From Candidatus Omnitrophota bacterium (GTDB taxonomy: Bacteria; Omnitrophota; Gorgyraeia; Gygaellales; Profunditerraquicolaceae), in NCBI GenBank assembly GCA_030691585.1, contig JAUYEC010000175.1, positions 1 to 8,118 of the forward strand: DNA of 8,118 nucleotides. Direction: 5' to 3'. The first letter of the stretch is position 1; each line of letters starts with the position of its first letter. A program made the position numbers and the translations under genes. Below, piece by piece: positions 5,382 to 8,118 of the stretch. Below the pieces are notes generated by a model that worked only from the letters and a program-made list of their open reading frames with translations, was not told the origin of the DNA and did not search any database.

Positions 5382-7769
5382 TTAAAACCCCTGACTTGCG
5401 CTAAAGTGCACCTGTCCGCCGCCCCGTTTTTCTTCACCCTCCTCTTTGTTTAATGGAATACCATAATCCAGCGTGATCGGCCCTATGGGCGTCTTCATCC
5501 TGATACCCACGCCAAAACCCGATTTAAAACCGCCGGTAGCTAATTTGGATGTCTTCGCCCACACATTACCCACATCATAAAACGCCGCTAATTTTAAAAA
5601 ATCAAATAGCGGATAAAGATATTCCAGGTTGCCGACCATAAGCGCCTGCCCTCCGAGTGGGTCACGCGTCACCGGATCCAGAGGGCCTACTTTTCTTTCA
5701 TGATAACCCCTGACGGTATTGGCACCACCCGCAAAGAACCTCTCATATATCGGTACGTCGTCGGAATTGCCGTAGGGCTTAACAAGGCCGACCCTGCCCC
5801 TTGCTTCAAGCGTAGACTGTAAAAACAACGGGAAATAATGCGAGGCCCGGCCGTAAAATTTCGCGTAATTCTTGTCCCCGCCGAATGGCCCGCCGGCCCA
5901 TTCCACAAAACCGGTCAAGAGGTTCCCCCTATGCGTATCAAAAGCGTTATCGCGGCTGTCAAAAGAAAGCGCCGTCTGTATGCTGCTGATGATATTAGTG
6001 CCGGCTTCTTTTTTCAAATCGTCGGTGGCGTTCTGGTCAATGTTGGAAATATTTATCTTATCAAAACGGTACGTCAGGTCAGCGCGCAGGTATTCGGTGA
6101 GCTCCTTACCGAGGCGCGCGTCGCCTCCGGTTAAATTCTGATCATAGCCGTAACCGATACTCGTATCTTTACTCTGTGTGCGCCTGTATCCGTCAAAGCC
6201 GAAAGTCACCGGATAATCAAACAGCCACGGCTCGGTGAAACTCAGGTCATACCCGGAATCTACCGTGCCGAATGACGCGCGAAATTTCAGATTCTGTCCG
6301 CCGCCGGTAAAATACGGCCAGTTCCTCCAGTCAAAATTCTTCTGCTCAATTTCAACAAAACCCACCAGCTGGTCCACCGTAGAGTAGCCGCCGCCAAAAC
6401 TGAAAGCGCCGGTCTTAGTTTCTTTAACATCTACCACCAAGTCTTTCTTGTTGGGCTCCTTTGTCTCTTCGGTGTCATAGCTGACCTCATCAAAGAACCC
6501 CAGATTCTTGAGCCTTTCCCTGCTGCGCCGCAGCTTTTCGCCGTCAAACCTGTCTCCGGGGTGGATCCTTAATTCGCGCCTGATGACCAAGTCCCTGGTC
6601 TTGATATTACCTTTTACCCTGACGCGGCCGACATAGGCGATCTCATTCTCTATGATGTTGTAAACGATATCCACGTGTCCGGTATTTGTGTTGACGCTAG
6701 TTGCCTCCTGCACCACGCAGGAAATGTATCCGCGGTCAAAATAAAGCGCCTGGATGCTTGCGATATCCTGTTTCATTGCTTCCTGGCTATAGACATTGCC
6801 CGGGACGCATAATTTCAATCTATCCAATATTTCCTTCTGCGAAATGTCTTTGCTACCCGAAACGATAACCGTACCCACAAGGTACTTCTTACCCTCGAGG
6901 ATCGTTATGGTAATATACAACAAATACGGTTTTTTTGCGTCGCCCTTAACCTCGTAGCCGGCGGAGGCGTCGGTGTAGCCTGCCCGGCGATAAAAGGACC
7001 TTAAGCGCTCCATGTCCTCCTTGATGACTTCCTCTTTGAGCACCCCGGCGTTAAAAAGCCATGCCCGCTTGGTCTTAATCAAGCGCAGGATACGCGCGGC
7101 GGTAAAATCCTTGTTGCCCTGCACATAAATGTCTTTGATCCTGACTTTCCTGCCCTCTACGATATTGAAGAATATCTTAACCTTATTGGTCTCTTTATTC
7201 TCTTCTATTGAATAGTCCACCTTGGCCTGGCTATAGCCCATTTTTTCATACATCTGCTCAAGGATATGTTTATCTTCGGCAAGGTTGGGATAATCCAGGT
7301 ACTGGCTTTCTTTTGACTTCAAGGACTCCTTTAATTTCTCGTCTTTTTGGGTGATATGCACTATGCCGGAAAAAGTTATCTTTTCAATGATCGGCCTTTC
7401 TACGACCGTGATAACCACCTTAACCCCGTCTTTGTAATCCTGGGTGTCTATCTTGATATCGCTGAAATAACCCAAAAGGTAGAGACGCTTCAGGTCGTCG
7501 CTAGAGACGTTCTCCCGGTAAGGGCTGCCCACGCGCATTTTCATCTTGGAAATAAGCGTATTAGAGCTAATGGCCTTGTTTCCCAAGACCTCTATGGCGG
7601 TGATATTCTTTTCAGGCAGTGCCGGGACATCTTCCGCAACGTCCGGGGCAAGTGGTGGAGCCGGCAGGGTCTCTTGCGTCTGCTGTTTTTCTTCCTGAGC
7701 AAACAAAGGTGTCGCAGCGCTATTTATTAATATAATAAATAAAAACAGTAGGAATGTTTTTCTACGCAT
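5382..7769 (-). CDS. bamA: Outer-membrane protein assembly factor BamA (Omp85)
   Basis: BamA is the outer-membrane barrel that folds and inserts other beta-barrel proteins. The 795-residue product (E. coli 810) has a signal peptide (MRRKTFLLFLFIIL, cleavage likely after A24 in PLFA), a proline-rich stretch (35-53), five POTRA domains at roughly 55-126, 127-206, 207-294, 295-376 and 377-451, and a barrel from about 455. Family marks are GGGYSTVDQLVGFVEIEQ (split around 459-476), FTEPWLFDYP (511-520), the conserved VRGY of barrel loop 6 (686-689), and the C-terminal beta-signal ending in phenylalanine (SASQGF). Two cysteines, C321 and C351, lie in POTRA4. The ATG at 7769 begins the signal peptide and has a promoter so close that the mRNA may have almost no leader. 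Upstream is dnaB rather than rseP; downstream, after a palindrome pair, comes skp. Confidence 0.97.
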   Translation of the reverse strand: MRRKTFLLFLFIILINSAATPLFAQEEKQQTQETLPAPPLAPDVAEDVPALPEKNITAIEVLGNKAISSNTLISKMKMRVGSPYRENVSSDDLKRLYLLGYFSDIKIDTQDYKDGVKVVITVVERPIIEKITFSGIVHITQKDEKLKESLKSKESQYLDYPNLAEDKHILEQMYEKMGYSQAKVDYSIEENKETNKVKIFFNIVEGRKVRIKDIYVQGNKDFTAARILRLIKTKRAWLFNAGVLKEEVIKEDMERLRSFYRRAGYTDASAGYEVKGDAKKPYLLYITITILEGKKYLVGTVIVSGSKDISQKEILDRLKLCVPGNVYSQEAMKQDIASIQALYFDRGYISCVVQEATSVNTNTGHVDIVYNIIENEIAYVGRVRVKGNIKTRDLVIRRELRIHPGDRFDGEKLRRSRERLKNLGFFDEVSYDTEETKEPNKKDLVVDVKETKTGAFSFGGGYSTVDQLVGFVEIEQKNFDWRNWPYFTGGGQNLKFRASFGTVDSGYDLSFTEPWLFDYPVTFGFDGYRRTQSKDTSIGYGYDQNLTGGDARLGKELTEYLRADLTYRFDKINISNIDQNATDDLKKEAGTNIISSIQTALSFDSRDNAFDTHRGNLLTGFVEWAGGPFGGDKNYAKFYGRASHYFPLFLQSTLEARGRVGLVKPYGNSDDVPIYERFFAGGANTVRGYHERKVGPLDPVTRDPLGGQALMVGNLEYLYPLFDFLKLAAFYDVGNVWAKTSKLATGGFKSGFGVGIRMKTPIGPITLDYGIPLNKEEGEEKRGGGQVHFSASQGF

Positions 7770-7777
7770 TTCCCGAT

Positions 7778-7806
7778 ATTATATAAAAAATACCCGCCAA
7801 ATGCAA
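7778..7806 (-). promoter_or_regulatory. Sigma70-type promoter immediately before bamA
   Basis: On the minus strand TTGCAT (7806-7801) is followed after 17 bp by a perfect TATAAT (7783-7778). Only 8 nt separate the -10 box from the bamA ATG, so transcription would start about 1-2 nt before the start codon, or at it. No usable Shine-Dalgarno fits in that space (GGGA lies 1 nt from the ATG). The call rests on consensus match; the AT-rich setting raises the chance of coincidence somewhat. Confidence 0.65.
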
Positions 7807-7826
7807 TATTTTTCGTAACTACTGTG

Positions 7827-7846
7827 GGCGCACAATTTTTTGCGCC
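7827..7846. terminator. Weak hairpin after dnaB, possible terminator
   Basis: A 6-bp stem GGCGCA/TGCGCC encloses an 8-nt AT-rich loop, 11 nt beyond the dnaB stop codon. No T run follows on the coding strand, so as an intrinsic terminator it is poor. It may only mark the end of the dnaB transcript ahead of the bamA promoter. Confidence 0.3.
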
Positions 7847-7857
7847 TGATTTAAAGA

Positions 7858-8118
7858 TTATTCCACGCGCGCGATATTTTCAAACCGGGTGTATTCCTTG
7901 ATAAAGGCCAGCTTCAACGAGCCTACCGGCCCGTTGCGCTGTTTGGCGATGATCGCCTCGGCAATACCCTGGTTTTCCGGGGTAGGGTTGTAATACTCTT
8001 CTCTTAATATAAGAACGACGACATCGGCGTCCTGCTCAATAGCGCCGGACTCCCTGAGGTCGGAAAGCTGCGGCCTATGGTCTGTGCGCGATTCTACCGC
8101 CCGGGATAGCTGGCTGAT
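7858..8118 (-). CDS. dnaB: Replicative DNA helicase DnaB, C-terminal end (runs off the window)
   Basis: Only the last 86 residues are in the window. They hold the C-terminal part of the RecA-like helicase domain: SQLSRAVESR (2-11), then PQLSDLRESGAIEQDADVV (16-34), then YYNPTP (42-47), AEAIIAKQRNGPVG (53-66) and the terminal LAFIKEYTRFEN (70-81). KQRNG carries the conserved arginine that acts as the arginine finger on the neighbouring subunit's ATP site in hexameric DnaB helicases (E. coli R442). These motifs are present and intact, and the protein ends at a normal point. DnaB unwinds DNA ahead of the replication fork. It is functionally unrelated to the outer-membrane genes that follow, and bamA has its own promoter 88 bp downstream, so dnaB probably ends a separate transcription unit. 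Confidence 0.95.
   Translation of the reverse strand: MSQLSRAVESRTDHRPQLSDLRESGAIEQDADVVVLILREEYYNPTPENQGIAEAIIAKQRNGPVGSLKLAFIKEYTRFENIARVE

Overview
The window is a run of minus-strand genes for building a Gram-negative outer membrane. In transcription order (right to left) it holds: the 3' end of dnaB; bamA (outer-membrane protein assembly); an OmpH/Skp-type periplasmic chaperone gene; lpxD; a fused lpxC-fabZ; lpxA; lpxI; a small gene for a stand-alone glycogen-binding (CBM48/AMPK-beta-type) domain; and the 5' end of a radical SAM gene. No plus-strand gene is supported, and no rRNA, tRNA or CRISPR array was seen.

The organism is a diderm bacterium that makes lipid A. The LpxC-FabZ fusion, the use of LpxI rather than LpxH, dnaB directly upstream of bamA, and the small CBM48 protein beside the lipid A genes do not match the proteobacterial order rseP-bamA-skp-lpxD-fabZ-lpxA-lpxB. 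They point to one of the uncultured diderm phyla. Candidatus Omnitrophota (former OP3) is my best guess; this is inference from gene content, not a search.

Layout: 1-168 radical SAM (partial); 199-251 long inverted repeat; 275-544 CBM48 protein with its own promoter; 605-685 pair of palindromes; 693-1499 lpxI; 1506-2291 lpxA; 2317-3633 lpxC-fabZ; 3665-3744 second palindrome pair; 3747-4787 lpxD; 4791-5297 skp/ompH; 5317-5373 third palindrome pair; 5382-7769 bamA; 7778-7806 bamA promoter; 7858-8118 dnaB (partial).

How the genes work together: LpxA, LpxC and LpxD carry out the first three steps of lipid A synthesis (3-O-acylation, deacetylation, N-acylation of UDP-GlcNAc). LpxI then cleaves UDP-2,3-diacyl-GlcN to lipid X. 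LpxB, the next enzyme, is not in the window. FabZ acts on the same 3-hydroxyacyl-ACP pool that LpxA and LpxD use. Skp and BamA deliver and insert the beta-barrel proteins of the same membrane.

The most unusual structure is between the genes. Two families of 29-31 bp palindromes with GTAG/CTAC feet occur as mixed pairs, each starting 2-8 nt after a stop codon, in three gaps. They look like REP/BIME elements. No new enzymatic or defence system was found.
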